64,000 bases of DNA from Terrabacter aerolatus (GTDB lineage Bacteria; Actinomycetota; Actinomycetes; Actinomycetales; Dermatophilaceae), in NCBI RefSeq assembly GCF_007991735.1, contig NZ_BJYX01000004.1:169122-233121 (forward strand), given 5' to 3'. The notes under the pieces are model-generated. The model saw only the letters and a list, made by a program, of their open reading frames with translations, did not search any database and was not told where the DNA came from. Positions 49,887-58,930 of the stretch are shown in pieces; the stretch's first letter is position 1; every line of letters starts with the position of its first letter. The position numbers were made by a program, and so were the translations under genes.

Positions 49887-52103
49887 TCAGGGGGCGGCCA
49901 GGAGGGCGAGGACGTCGGCCACGCGACCGACCTCGATGCTGGCCGCCCGGGACGACGGGTCCGCGTCGGCAAGGGCTGCGACCGAGGACGTGATGCGCTC
50001 GCGTTCGGCGACCGCCACCTCGAGCTCCGAACGTGGCGGTACGGCGTCGAGGTCCGCGAGGCGCCGGGCCTGCGCAGCGAGCTGGGTGCAGGCATCGGCC
50101 AGCTCGGCAGAGGCGACGTCGGACTCCGTGACGAGGGCAGCCAGCGCTCGCGCGTGGGCGCCGCAGGCGCCCAACAGACTGAGCCGGTGCCGCAGCCGCA
50201 CACGGTCGACCCCCATGAGGCCCCCGCGCGCGACGGCGCGGTAGGTGTTGACGATCTGCCGAGACCACGCGTCCAGTCCGACGGTGAGGGCGATGAGGTC
50301 GGCGTTCCGGTCGAGCCGCAGGTGGTCGGCACACCCGTCCATGAGGTCGGCCAGCTGGCCGAGGAAGCCGGAGCGAGCGGCGCGCGCGGTCGCTCGAGTG
50401 CCGGTCGGCAGGACGAAGATGGAGACGAGGACGCCGATGACCGCGCCTGCGGCGGTCTCCTCGAGGCGGAGCACGAGGACCGCGTCGGTGAACGTGTTCA
50501 ACAACGTGTACATCTGCCCCAGCAGCAGGGTGATGAAGAAGATCATCGCGGCATACGACAGCTGCTGGAGGTAGAAGGCCAGGAAGATGCTGGCGAACAG
50601 CGCCGCGAGGGCCGCGACGTGATGACCGGTCGTCAGGTGCGCCAGGGCGATCGCGCCGAGCAGGCCGGCCATGGTCCCGGCCACCCGGGCCACACCGCGT
50701 TGGACGGTCTCGCCCGTGTTGGACGCGCCCGTGAAGGCGATGAACGCCGTGATGACGGCCCAGTAGTAGCGCTGTGGGGAGATGGCCTCACCGACGAGGA
50801 TGGCGAGCGCCGCAGCCAGCGCTGCCTGGAATGCCTGGCGCGTGGTCAGCTTCAGACGGGCCGGCGACCACCACGCCCGGGCGCTCTCGTCCTCGACCAC
50901 GCTGGAGGCCACGGCCGCCGACCCCGGCAGGTTGCCCGCGAAGAGCGTGATGACGGGCTCGAACTGGCCGTCGGCGTCAGTCGCGTCGAGCGGATCCTGG
51001 GCGTCTGCACGGCTCGCCCTCGGGTCGTCCAGCTGCCCGGAGTCCCACTGCTCGACCAGCCGCAGCAGGTCCGTGGCAGCCCACACCAGCCGGCGCACCC
51101 CGGGAGCGTGGGAGGTCTCCTGCTCGAGCGCGCGGACCCATCGGTGTGCCTGCTCGCCGGTCCCCCACCCGAGTGACCGGAGCAGCTGACGGACGTCGCT
51201 GCGCACGGGGGCGGCGAGCCCGGCCTGGTGTTGCGCCAGCTCGACCACCGCGGCGGCGGCCTCGTCCATGGCGATCTCGATGTCGACGGTCCACCGGCGG
51301 ACCTGTCCGCGTCGCAGACCGGACGGGACGGCCCTCGGGTCGGCCAGCTGGCCGTCCATGAGCAAAGCGATCTCCGACAGCTGCACGAGCTGCGCCCGCA
51401 GCCGGCGCGGAGGGCCGTTCGCGTCAGGGTCCTCGAGGACGTCGAGCATCGCCGCGATGGCAGCGCGGGACCGAGCTCGCAGAGCGTCGACCGTTCGCCC
51501 GAGACGCACCTGCGGGTTGCCACGCAGCACCGTGAGCAGGAGGAGCCCGACCCACAGCGAGGCCACCGCGATGGCACCGATGAGGAACGGCAGGGCAGCG
51601 GGCGGCGGGTGCAGGAACAGGGCGAAGAAGAAGCCCTGCCAGGCCAGGAAGCCGTAGGTGAACCACCGTGGCCCGAACCTGCGCACCCACACCGCGGCGA
51701 AGGAGACCAGCACGAAGGTGACCAGGCCGAGCACGTGCTGCGCGGACGTGACGACGCCGAGGACCGCGCCCACCGTGGCCGCGACCGGCACGCCGGCCAT
51801 CATGCCGAGCGTCTTCGTCCGGGAGGGTTCGCTGACGAGGGTGGAGACGAGCATGGCCACGATGGCCCCGAGCAGGACGGCGAGCGTCACGGGACCACCG
51901 ACAGCCCGCGCGTAGACGAGCTCCACGAGCACCGTCGTGCCCACGGCCAGGACCGCCTTCAGTCCCTGGCGAAGTCTTCCGAGGCCGGGGTCGGAGGCGA
52001 TCAGCCGGTCGCGGGAGTCACGGAGGCCGTCCCTGAGCCGCCCCGACCCGGCCTGCGGCAGCACCCGGGACCAGCCGGGAACGGTGGGTGGGTGCATGGA
52101 CAC
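49887..52103 (-). CDS. Large FUSC-family membrane protein
   Basis: A 738-aa protein with two blocks of about six spans (LKAVLAVGTTVLVELVYARAV... and AFQAALAAALAILVGEAISPQRYYWAVITAF...). Each is followed by a cytoplasmic helical domain. This duplicated layout is the classical FUSC/YccS-type arrangement. The second block begins with RYYWAVITAFIAFTGASNTGETVQRGVARVAGTMAG, a strong family match. A GTG (52103) or ATG (52097) start is served by GGAGG. Export of aromatic acids is the family's best-known role; the substrate here is unknown. Confidence 0.85.
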   Translation of the reverse strand: MSMHPPTVPGWSRVLPQAGSGRLRDGLRDSRDRLIASDPGLGRLRQGLKAVLAVGTTVLVELVYARAVGGPVTLAVLLGAIVAMLVSTLVSEPSRTKTLGMMAGVPVAATVGAVLGVVTSAQHVLGLVTFVLVSFAAVWVRRFGPRWFTYGFLAWQGFFFALFLHPPPAALPFLIGAIAVASLWVGLLLLTVLRGNPQVRLGRTVDALRARSRAAIAAMLDVLEDPDANGPPRRLRAQLVQLSEIALLMDGQLADPRAVPSGLRRGQVRRWTVDIEIAMDEAAAAVVELAQHQAGLAAPVRSDVRQLLRSLGWGTGEQAHRWVRALEQETSHAPGVRRLVWAATDLLRLVEQWDSGQLDDPRASRADAQDPLDATDADGQFEPVITLFAGNLPGSAAVASSVVEDESARAWWSPARLKLTTRQAFQAALAAALAILVGEAISPQRYYWAVITAFIAFTGASNTGETVQRGVARVAGTMAGLLGAIALAHLTTGHHVAALAALFASIFLAFYLQQLSYAAMIFFITLLLGQMYTLLNTFTDAVLVLRLEETAAGAVIGVLVSIFVLPTGTRATARAARSGFLGQLADLMDGCADHLRLDRNADLIALTVGLDAWSRQIVNTYRAVARGGLMGVDRVRLRHRLSLLGACGAHARALAALVTESDVASAELADACTQLAAQARRLADLDAVPPRSELEVAVAERERITSSVAALADADPSSRAASIEVGRVADVLALLAAP

Positions 52104-52225
52104 AGATCCTCCCAGCCTCCCCGGTGGGCGGCGTCACCGCGCCCCGAGTCGGGGTGCGGGCTCGGCCGGGTCAGCGCCGCGCCGCGTCCGCAGGCCAGTC
52201 GCCGACGGGTGCTCGTCGCGCTCTG

Positions 52226-53872
52226 CTAGCGGATGACGATCGCGTCGCCGACGGGTCGTTCGCCGGAGGCGTCGGAGGGGTGGGTCACGAGGCGACCGTC
52301 GAGGCTCATGGCGGTGGAACCGCCTCCGTCGAGGTTCATCGCGTCGCGCATGCCGAGCGCTTGGGCGACCCGCGCTTCCTCCGGGACCGACAGCCCGAGC
52401 TGGTCGGGCTGTCGCCCGTCGACGGTGACCAGCAGGGTGCGCCCGGCCGCGTCCGCACCGGCGAAGGTCCGCGGGTTGCGCTGCAGCACCCACCCGTACG
52501 CGAACGAGGGGTCGGTGGGGTGGACCATGCCGTCCGTGCCCTGGGTGATGTATGCCGCGCCGTCGCGGAGCAGCTGCGGTCCCCCGTTGACGACGGTCGT
52601 CCCCGGCCGGATGAGGTTGGCCCCATTGGCCTCGGTCAGGCTCAGGCCCAGCCGGGCGATGTGCCCGGGCCGCAGGGCCGACACGATCTGCGTGAGGTTC
52701 CCGGTCGCCTGGACCGAGCGCTGTCCGGGCTGAAGCGTCGTGCCGCGCTCGGCTGCGACCCGGACCACGCGGTCGTTGCGGTCGAGCACGACCTCGCTGC
52801 CGGGCCCGTCGGGGGTGGAGGGCCCGTAGGCGTCGGTGAAGGCGATGAGCTCGTTCGGGTCGGTGCACGTCGTGTCGTGCACGGGGTGGTCGGTCGGCTG
52901 GTCTCCTGGGTCCCCACCGCAGTTGCGGATCAGGCCGGGGACGCGGTTGATGCCGTCGAGCTCGAGGGTCGACGATCCCGCCTGCACGGTGCCCTTCCAC
53001 ACCGGCCGGGCGATGCGGGTCTGCCGAGCCCGGTCGTCGAGGACGAGGGCCGGCCGACCGGCGACCGTCTCGGACTCCAGGAGGCCGCCGTAGACACCTA
53101 CCCCCGCCGGGTCCCCGGGCGCACCGGCCTTGGGGTCCAGGACGAAGAAGCCGCCGTTGACGGCAGCCCTGGCGTGGGCGTACTCGCCGATCGCCGTGGT
53201 GGTCTCGCGGTTGACGAGATCGGGGCCGAAGCTCGCGCCGAGGTGCCCACGGAACTCCCGCGGGTCGATGGTCAGCACGTTGATGCTCCACTGGCCCTTC
53301 GCGGGGCTGGCCCCGTCCCACCCGGCGTACCAGGTGCGAGCCGCGAACCCCGCGGCCTGAAGCCTGGTGACGTATGCCGCGGCGTCGGCCCGGGACGTGA
53401 ACGTGGACGTCGTCCGGACCCGGTAGCCGATGACACCGGCCGGGACGTCGGCGACAGCGGGCTGTCGCACCGCTTCGCTGCGTGCGTCGAAGCCGGAAGC
53501 GGTCAGGCGGCGCACCAGGTCGTCGGCGCTGCCGCGGTCCTGGACCGATCGAGGCGGCGCGTCGGGGTCGGGACTGGTCCTGCCGGAGGGAATGCTCAGC
53601 TCGACGACCCACGGCGTGCTGGGGTCGAAGGCGCCGCGCACGATGCGGGTCATCGTCACGCCCGGCTCGACCGTCGTCGTCGACCGCGTCTCGGGGAGCC
53701 CGGCGGGCCCCAGCGGCAGTGGTGCCGACACGGCATACGCCAGGTGACGCATCGGGAGCGGAGCCGCCTGCGTGGACGATGCCGTCACGCAGCCCACCGC
53801 GATGACGAGTGCCGCACCAGCCGCAGCCCTGCGTGTCGGCCTGGGTCGGTCCGTGGTTCGCGCCAGTGACAT
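52226..53872 (-). CDS. Secreted phosphodiester glycosidase (NAGPA) family protein
   Basis: A 548-aa exported protein. A signal peptide (RAAAGAALVIAVGCVTASSTQA) precedes an SPOR-like repeat (AAAYVTRLQAAGFAARTWYAG). The NAGPA domain (PF09992 type) follows: HARAAVNGGFFVLDPKAGAPGDPAGVGVYGG, VNGGPQLLRDG, LLVTVDGRQP and MNLDGGGSTAMSLDG. The family hydrolyses phosphodiester-linked sugars. The start is set at ATG 53872; a longer frame to 53899 adds nine residues. Envelope glycan turnover is the likely role. Confidence 0.82.
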   Translation of the reverse strand: MSLARTTDRPRPTRRAAAGAALVIAVGCVTASSTQAAPLPMRHLAYAVSAPLPLGPAGLPETRSTTTVEPGVTMTRIVRGAFDPSTPWVVELSIPSGRTSPDPDAPPRSVQDRGSADDLVRRLTASGFDARSEAVRQPAVADVPAGVIGYRVRTTSTFTSRADAAAYVTRLQAAGFAARTWYAGWDGASPAKGQWSINVLTIDPREFRGHLGASFGPDLVNRETTTAIGEYAHARAAVNGGFFVLDPKAGAPGDPAGVGVYGGLLESETVAGRPALVLDDRARQTRIARPVWKGTVQAGSSTLELDGINRVPGLIRNCGGDPGDQPTDHPVHDTTCTDPNELIAFTDAYGPSTPDGPGSEVVLDRNDRVVRVAAERGTTLQPGQRSVQATGNLTQIVSALRPGHIARLGLSLTEANGANLIRPGTTVVNGGPQLLRDGAAYITQGTDGMVHPTDPSFAYGWVLQRNPRTFAGADAAGRTLLVTVDGRQPDQLGLSVPEEARVAQALGMRDAMNLDGGGSTAMSLDGRLVTHPSDASGERPVGDAIVIR

Positions 53873-54018
53873 GCCAGTCACTCTGACCGTCCACGGCACC
53901 GAGGACGCCGCGATCAGGTGAACGAGTCGTGAACCTCGGGGGAGGTCAGGCCGCCCGTCGTTGATCCCTTGGACGTGTCACCGGCCTCCCGTCGGCGGCG
54001 AGTTGGGACGATGGGCGG

Positions 54019-54894
54019 GTGAACATGGATCGTTCGTCGAAACCGGGACCGGCGCGGCAGCAGGGCGCGATCGACTGGCTCGCGGCGTGGTGCTCGACTC
54101 GAGCGGACGTGTCGTCGTTGTCCGTCGGTTGTTCGATCGGTCGCGGGGTCGCCGACGAGCTGTCCGACGTCGATGCCGCAGTCGGCGTCGCAGCACCACC
54201 GGGGCACGACGGACGCGACGTGATCGAGCGGGTGGAGGGCGCGCTGGTCGCCTCACTCGGAGAGGCCGGTGAGGTGGTCGACGTGCTGCGGGACGGCTCC
54301 GCCTCGCCCGACCTCGTCATCCGGCGCGTCTTCGTCCAGTACGCCGATCGGCTGCAGCTGGACCTCGCCGTGATCGCCGAGGACGCGGTGCGCCGCGGTG
54401 ATGCCGCGCCCGACTTCGTCACGGTCTACCGGGCCGAGACCGCTCCTCGGCCGGCGCCCGCGCAGCAGTCCGCGTACTCCGTCTCGGCCGAGCAGGTACG
54501 TGAATGGGTGTTCCGCGGATGGCGCGCGCTGCTCGATGCCGACAAGTACCTGCAGCGAGGCTCGCTGTGGGAGGCCCACGGTCGGTTGCACGAGGCGCGG
54601 GGCTTCATCTGGCAGGTGTGGGCTGCCGCCAAGGGCACGTCGTATCCGCAACACGGACTGTCGCAGGTCCTCGACGACAGCCCCGACGACCTGCCACCCG
54701 GGATCGAGGACACGGTGGCCGGGCTCGACGCCACGGAGCTGCGACAGGCGCTCTCGGCGGCAAGCACGGTCCTCACCCGAAGCAGCCAGGCCTGCGCCCC
54801 GCGGCTGGGCACCGAGCCCCGGATGGCGGCATCCGCCCGGACACTCCTTCACCACGCCGAGCCCGCGGACGGCTCGACGCCCCGGCCGAGCTGA
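54019..54894 (+). CDS. Nucleotidyltransferase-domain protein
   Basis: A 291-aa protein. The N-terminal nucleotidyltransferase motif is GCSIGRGVADELSDVDAAV (Gly-Ser-type loop with Asp50 and Asp52 as metal ligands). A later strand QLDLAVIAED supplies the third acidic residue. The C-terminal half is a helical domain (VFRGWRALLDADKYLQRGSLWEAHGRLHEARGFIWQVWAAAKG), as in aminoglycoside adenylyltransferases or MNT/HEPN-like proteins. The target is unknown; an antibiotic-modifying role is only one option. Confidence 0.72.
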   Translation: MNMDRSSKPGPARQQGAIDWLAAWCSTRADVSSLSVGCSIGRGVADELSDVDAAVGVAAPPGHDGRDVIERVEGALVASLGEAGEVVDVLRDGSASPDLVIRRVFVQYADRLQLDLAVIAEDAVRRGDAAPDFVTVYRAETAPRPAPAQQSAYSVSAEQVREWVFRGWRALLDADKYLQRGSLWEAHGRLHEARGFIWQVWAAAKGTSYPQHGLSQVLDDSPDDLPPGIEDTVAGLDATELRQALSAASTVLTRSSQACAPRLGTEPRMAASARTLLHHAEPADGSTPRPS

Positions 54895-55022
54895 GCCCGG
54901 CAGCGTCGCGAACCCAGCCCGCACCGATCAGCCCGACGCGTCGGCGACGCCGGCATCATGCGATCTGTGAGAGCTGCACGCGGGCCCGGGAGGGTGTGGG
55001 TGGGCGCCGCTATGGTCGCCGC

Positions 55023-55816
55023 ATGCGCGACGACCTCCCCGAGGTGGTGCTGACGACGACGGTCAGCGTCGACGGCCGGATCACCTTGGCCGTGAGCAAT
55101 CGCTTCTCGATCCACCCGTCAGAGCCCGCTGGGAGACGATCACGGTCCCCGGGGCCTTCGAGACCCGCCACGCGCAGATCGATGCTCAGGTCATCCTCGA
55201 AGGCAGCGGGTCGTTCGTCGTCCCGGACGCGGTCGCACCACGGTGGCCCGAGCCCACCACAGACCACGAGCTCCTCTGGGAGGACCACCTTCCGGACGTG
55301 GCGACACGGTGGTTCGTCGTCGCCGACGGGCGGGGTCGCGTCGACTGGTCCTTCACCGGGGATTCGGACCTGAAGCTGCATGTGCTCGTGTGTCGCGGAA
55401 CTCCCGCCGGCTACCTGCAGCGGTTGCGCGACCTCGGTGTCGGCTACTTCGTCGTCGGGGACGAGCGCGTCGAGCCCCGCGCAGCGCTGGCGCGGATCCG
55501 GCGACGCCTCGGGGCGACTCGCGTCATCGCGGACTCGGGTGGAACCCTGAATGCTTCGCTCCTTCGAGAGGGACTCGTCGACATCCTCGACATCGTCACG
55601 CTGCCCGGTCTGGTCGGCGGGGCCGGCACCCCGACCATGATGGACGGCCCGCCGCTCCCCGCCGGGGTGCTGCCGCGGCGGCTGGACCTCATCGACGTCC
55701 AGGTGGAAGGGGCGGCCGTCCGGACCAGATATCGCGTCCGCACTACCGACGGACCCGCCCGGTCGATGCGCACCGGGTCCCCGCTGAAGGCGCGAGGCTC
55801 GGTCCCACACGCCTGA
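55023..55816 (+). pseudogene. RibD/DHFR-family reductase with a frameshift
   Basis: The first frame starts at ATG 55023 with DLPEVVLTTTVSVDGRITLAVSNRFSIHP. From about 55115 the continuation lies in another frame: RWETITVPGAFETRHAQIDAQVILEGSG, ATRWFVVADGRGRVDWSF and DSGGTLNASLLREGLVDILDIVTLPGLVGGAGTP, to 55816. Together they make one RibD C-terminal domain protein of normal length (about 265 aa). A -10-like TATGGT (55011-55016) six bases upstream suggests leaderless transcription. It is a real mutation or an assembly error; homologues reduce pyrimidine or folate-like substrates. Confidence 0.78.
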
Positions 55817-55955
55817 CGAGGGGGCGTATGCCGGGAGGGCCCCGACGGATGGCTCAGCACCTGCCTCTCCCCCACCGTCGTCCATGACCCCGGACCGTCG
55901 TCCCGGCGCTCCGGAGGATCACCTTCGCCGTCGCGGGGACGCGCCGTGTCGCGGC

Positions 55956-56750
55956 TCAGTAGCCGGGGAAGACCGCGCGGAGCTCGTCGAGGGTGACGTT
56001 TCCGGTGACCTTCACCCCGGCGGAGTGCTCGGGCCCGAGGCGCCCGCTGAGGAGCCGCACCACGGCTTCCGCCGGGCCCTCGAACGCGGCCGTTGGACGG
56101 TCCACCGAGTCGAGCACGCTCACCCCGTCGGCGATCACGAGTGCACCGCCGGGAATCGTCAGCCGGACCTCCTGTTGGAGCAGGTCGGCCTTTGCCGAGA
56201 AGCCCAGCAAGAAGGCCAACGGCTCTTGGAACAGCGTGATGAGCAGCTCGGCGGACTCGGGATCGACCGTCGCGGCCTCTTCGAGCCCGGCACGCACGTC
56301 CCAGGCGTGGTTGGCCACTTCGTTGAGACGCATGCCCAGGGCGACCAGCAGCGGAACGGGCTCGGGCAGGAAGCCCAGGTCGATCATCAGGCGGTCACGT
56401 TGCTCGGGGCTGAGCCCGTCGACGGTGTCGAGGTATGCCGCGTCGTGCCTGACGAACTGAGCCGCCTGGTCGGTCGGGGCGGAGGCATCCCACCGCGCCC
56501 AGATCGCCTGGTTGTCCTCAGGTTCGACGTGTTCGCCTGCGGCACGGGCGATCGGCTTCCGGCCGATCTCCGCGCCGCTGCCGACGTGCGAGAGCACGTC
56601 CGCGACGCTCCACTCGGACGCGCCGCTGGGGGCAGCCAGATCCTCCGCGGACAAGGTCGGGGCCAGCGTGGCGAGAGTGTGGTGGTTGGAGTGCAGCGCC
56701 GCAACGACGCGGTCAAGGGTGGTCACCTTCGACGCAACCGTCCAGACCAC
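55956..56750 (-). CDS. Maleylpyruvate-isomerase-family (DinB-like, mycothiol-dependent type) protein
   Basis: A 264-aa DinB/YfiT-like helical-bundle protein. The core reads LAAPSGASEWSVADVLSHVGSGAEIGRKPI, with MRLNEVANHAWDVRAGLE carrying the metal-ligand His residues. A C-terminal SCP2-like domain ends in VTGNVTLDELRAVFPGY. Members use mycothiol as cofactor in actinobacteria. GTG 56750 is preceded by AGGGAAGAAGG. Substrate unknown. Confidence 0.8.
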   Translation of the reverse strand: MVWTVASKVTTLDRVVAALHSNHHTLATLAPTLSAEDLAAPSGASEWSVADVLSHVGSGAEIGRKPIARAAGEHVEPEDNQAIWARWDASAPTDQAAQFVRHDAAYLDTVDGLSPEQRDRLMIDLGFLPEPVPLLVALGMRLNEVANHAWDVRAGLEEAATVDPESAELLITLFQEPLAFLLGFSAKADLLQQEVRLTIPGGALVIADGVSVLDSVDRPTAAFEGPAEAVVRLLSGRLGPEHSAGVKVTGNVTLDELRAVFPGY

Positions 56751-57054
56751 GGCCTTCTTCCCTCACGTCATCGACTGAGACGACGCCGACGCTGCGTCGC
56801 CGCCACTGAGGTCTTGCCGGACCGGCCGAGACGGGCACGAGTGTTGCGCTCGAAGGATCCCACGACAGCTCGCCGACGACGGGGTCTCGAAACACGTCAC
56901 CGCAGTCACAGGTCTGAGGGACGAGCCGGTCGATACGCCGGGGATTGCCATCGGTCGATCGACTCGTGCAGCCGTTGGTGCCCCAGGCCTCTGACCTGCG
57001 AAAACGCAAGTTGGCAAAGTTGAGACGGATGGCTCGGTGCGACGGGTCTCGAAG
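56751..57054. other. About 300 bp without a clear gene at the native/prophage junction
   Basis: No frame here has a good start and coding quality. A minus-strand frame contains TCDCGDVFRDPVVGELSWD, possibly the tail of a lost zinc-finger protein, but it lacks a beginning. It separates the last typical chromosomal gene from the phage-derived DNA. Confidence 0.45.
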
Positions 57055-57076
57055 TTTTTGCGGACTTTTTGCGGAC
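57055..57076. repeat. Perfect tandem TTTTTGCGGAC x2
   Basis: TTTTTGCGGAC at 57055-57065 and 57066-57076, directly adjacent and with an 11-bp period, in AT-rich surroundings. It stands at the left edge of the prophage remnant and could be part of an attachment or excision site. Confidence 0.7.
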
Positions 57077-57152
57077 CAGGTGCGTCCTCCAGCTCTTGCT
57101 CGTGCCGCCTCTGGCGGACGCTTTGACGCCCGCCACTCCTCTGCCCGGTCCT

Positions 57153-57182
57153 ACCTCAAGGCTCGGAGGCGAGCCTTGAGGT
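57153..57182. repeat. 12-bp perfect inverted repeat at prophage left edge
   Basis: ACCTCAAGGCTC, loop GGAGGC, GAGCCTTGAGGT. It lies between the tandem repeat and the truncated head-protein gene. It could be a terminator or a recombination end. Confidence 0.7.
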
Positions 57183-57200
57183 CCGCACTGTCCTGCGAGC

Positions 57201-58129
57201 CCGACTCTCCTCCGCGCCGCCCTCACCGAACTCGCCGCGCTCTCGAAGGACGGCCGCTCGCCCACCGGGGCGCAAATCGTTCGAGCGAAGCGCACCCAAC
57301 GGGCCACGGCGATCACGCGCGACGCGCTGCAGCAGCTCGCCAACGAGCTGCCGATCTCCGTCACGCAGGTCCTGCCCAAGATCACGGCGGACGCCGCCGA
57401 CTGGTCCCGCCGCAACACCGCGTCCCAGTACCCGAGCCAGGCCGGCACTACGGCCGAGGTCATCGCGACGTTCTCGAGGGTCGATGACGCCGCACTGTCG
57501 GCGATCGTGAAGCGCACCACACAGCAGGTCACCTCGCTCGCGCGGCCACTGTCGGCTCAGGCCGAACGATCCGTGAACGCCTCTCTGATCCGCGCATCGC
57601 ACTCGGTGAGAACCCGCGCATGGCCGCGGCTCGCATGCTCGACCGCGTCCACTGCGAGTTCGACGGCGGACGGAACCGGGCCCTCGTCATCGCCCGCACC
57701 GAGCTACTGGACGCGCACCGCGCCGGCAGACGCGCTCAGGACCTCGCCAGCGCCGACGTGCTCCGTGGACGGCAGTGGGTGTCGGCGCTCGACCGCCGTA
57801 CCTGCCCATCCTGCTGGGCGCGCCACAGCGAAACGTTCCAGCTCGACGTTCCCGGGCCCGACGATCACCAGCAGGGCCGCTGCGCGCGAGTGCCGCTCGC
57901 GAAGTCGTGGCGCGACCTCGGCGTCGACGTCGACGAGCCCGAGTCGGTCCTGCCCGATGCACAGACCTCATTCACTGGTCTCCCGCGAGAGGAGCAGGTC
58001 ACGATCATGGGCAGGTCCTGGCTCGACTTGCTCGACCAGGGCAAGGTCGGCTGGTCAGACCTCGCGCAGAAGCGGACGACGTCGGGATGGCGCGACTCGT
58101 GGGCACCGACGCCTGTGAAGAACGTTGGT
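57201..58129 (+). pseudogene. Phage minor head protein (SPP1 gp7 / MuF-like), 5'-truncated and frameshifted
   Basis: One frame reads LRAALTELAALSKDGRSPTGAQIV...TRDALQQLANELPISVTQVLPKI...AEVIATFSRVDDAALSAIVKRTT...SLIR with no start codon. At about 57590 the sense moves to another frame: IALGENPRMAAARMLDRVHCEFDGG, RNRALVIARTELLDAHRAGR, WVSALDRRTCPSCWARHSE and VGWSDLAQKRTTSGWRDSWAPTP. The Cys pair and GR-TxxC-WAxH arrangement are typical of MuF-type head morphogenesis proteins. The frame continues to 58612 but antisense small genes begin at 58133, so the true end is near 58129. Confidence 0.78.
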
Positions 58130-58132
58130 GGC

Positions 58133-58324
58133 CTAGCCGCCGATCTTGGCCAACATGATGCCGAGAAGCACAACGAGGGCGCCGAACCCTATGGCGATGC
58201 CGCCGGCCTGCATCCCGAACACTCCCCGCTGACCGGGGTCGCGGCCGCTAGCCGAACGGCGTGCGCCGACGATCACCCCGGCCAGGCCCAGCGCGATGAC
58301 TGTGGCGCCCACCCAGATGAGCAC
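58133..58324 (-). CDS. 63-aa two-span membrane protein (prophage-associated)
   Basis: Two hydrophobic helices (LIWVGATVIALGLAGVIVGARRS; MQAGGIAIGFGALVVLLGIMLAKI) separated by a short basic/Gly loop. GTG start. It follows the zinc-ribbon gene by 3 bp and is last of three closely packed minus-strand genes. It may be a holin-like or unassigned phage protein. Confidence 0.55.
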   Translation of the reverse strand: MLIWVGATVIALGLAGVIVGARRSASGRDPGQRGVFGMQAGGIAIGFGALVVLLGIMLAKIGG

Positions 58325-58327
58325 CGG

Positions 58328-58480
58328 TCAGACCCTCCTTGCGAGCTCAATCGGCCCCTCGAACCTGAGCGCGCCGCACCGGGTGCACTCGTACTCGACA
58401 TGGGTCCCGTCGCTGTCCATCGTCATCCCGGTCCTCGACCAGACGTGCTCGACGCAGTTCGCCCTGGGCGCGTCAGTCAC
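58328..58480 (-). CDS. 50-aa zinc-ribbon-like protein
   Basis: A short protein with CVEHVWSRTG near its start and a YECTRCGALRFEG zinc-ribbon pair near its end. The GTG at 58480 overlaps the stop of the upstream gene (58473-58480), so it belongs to the same mini-operon. It is common in size and type to actinophage accessory proteins; role unknown. Confidence 0.5.
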   Translation of the reverse strand: MTDAPRANCVEHVWSRTGMTMDSDGTHVEYECTRCGALRFEGPIELARRV

Positions 58481-58658
58481 GGCGTGCCGCCCGCTCGATG
58501 TCCTCTTCGATGTTCGCATGCCAGCCCTGGTGCAGCCGCGCTGCTCGGTCGGACTTCAGTACCAGCGAGCCGCACTCGCCGCACTCGATATGACCCGTGT
58601 GCAGGTCCGTGAATCCGTTCATCCATGCCGGCTCGGCCGGGTCCCCTTCGTATCGCAT
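58473..58658 (-). CDS. 61-aa C2H2-type zinc-binding protein
   Basis: Starts MRYEGDPAEPAWMNGF and carries HIECGECGSLVLKSDRAARLHQGWHANIE, a CxxC...HxxxH pattern fitting one zinc ion. It is the first of three packed minus-strand genes in the prophage remnant. Such small finger proteins occur widely in actinophages; function unknown. Confidence 0.55.
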   Translation of the reverse strand: MRYEGDPAEPAWMNGFTDLHTGHIECGECGSLVLKSDRAARLHQGWHANIEEDIERAARRD

Positions 58659-58691
58659 GCCCTCAGAGTTTCACGACCAGGAGGTCGAACC

Positions 58692-58912
58692 ACGGCGAAG
58701 CGCATCACCGAATCGCGGCCGTCACCGTCAAGGAAGCCGGCAGTGGCAAGGCCGGCCGCCTCAAGATCGGTCTCATCACGTCGGGTCGGGGATCGTCCAG
58801 CTACTACAGCGACAAGGTCCTCGAGAACGTAGCCACCGCGAAGGTCTACCCCGCCGGCACCAAGATGTTCCTCGACCACCCCGGCGAGAACGAGAAGTAC
58901 GAGCGGCCCTAG
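58692..58912 (+). pseudogene. Prohead protease/scaffold fragment with lost start, frameshift and nonsense codon
   Basis: AGGAGG (58679-58684) precedes an ACG where an ATG is expected, followed by AKRITES in that frame. The rest of the protein (AVTVKEAGSGKAGRLKIGLITSGRG, DKVLENVATAKVYPAGTKMFLDHPGENEKYERP) is in another frame. At 58910 a TAG stands where a Glu codon would restore YERP(E)RSVRT, the continuation I would expect for this phage protein type. What follows runs into the holin-like gene, so most of the protease is deleted. Confidence 0.65.
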
Positions 58913-58930
58913 CGGTCCGTCCGCACCGTC

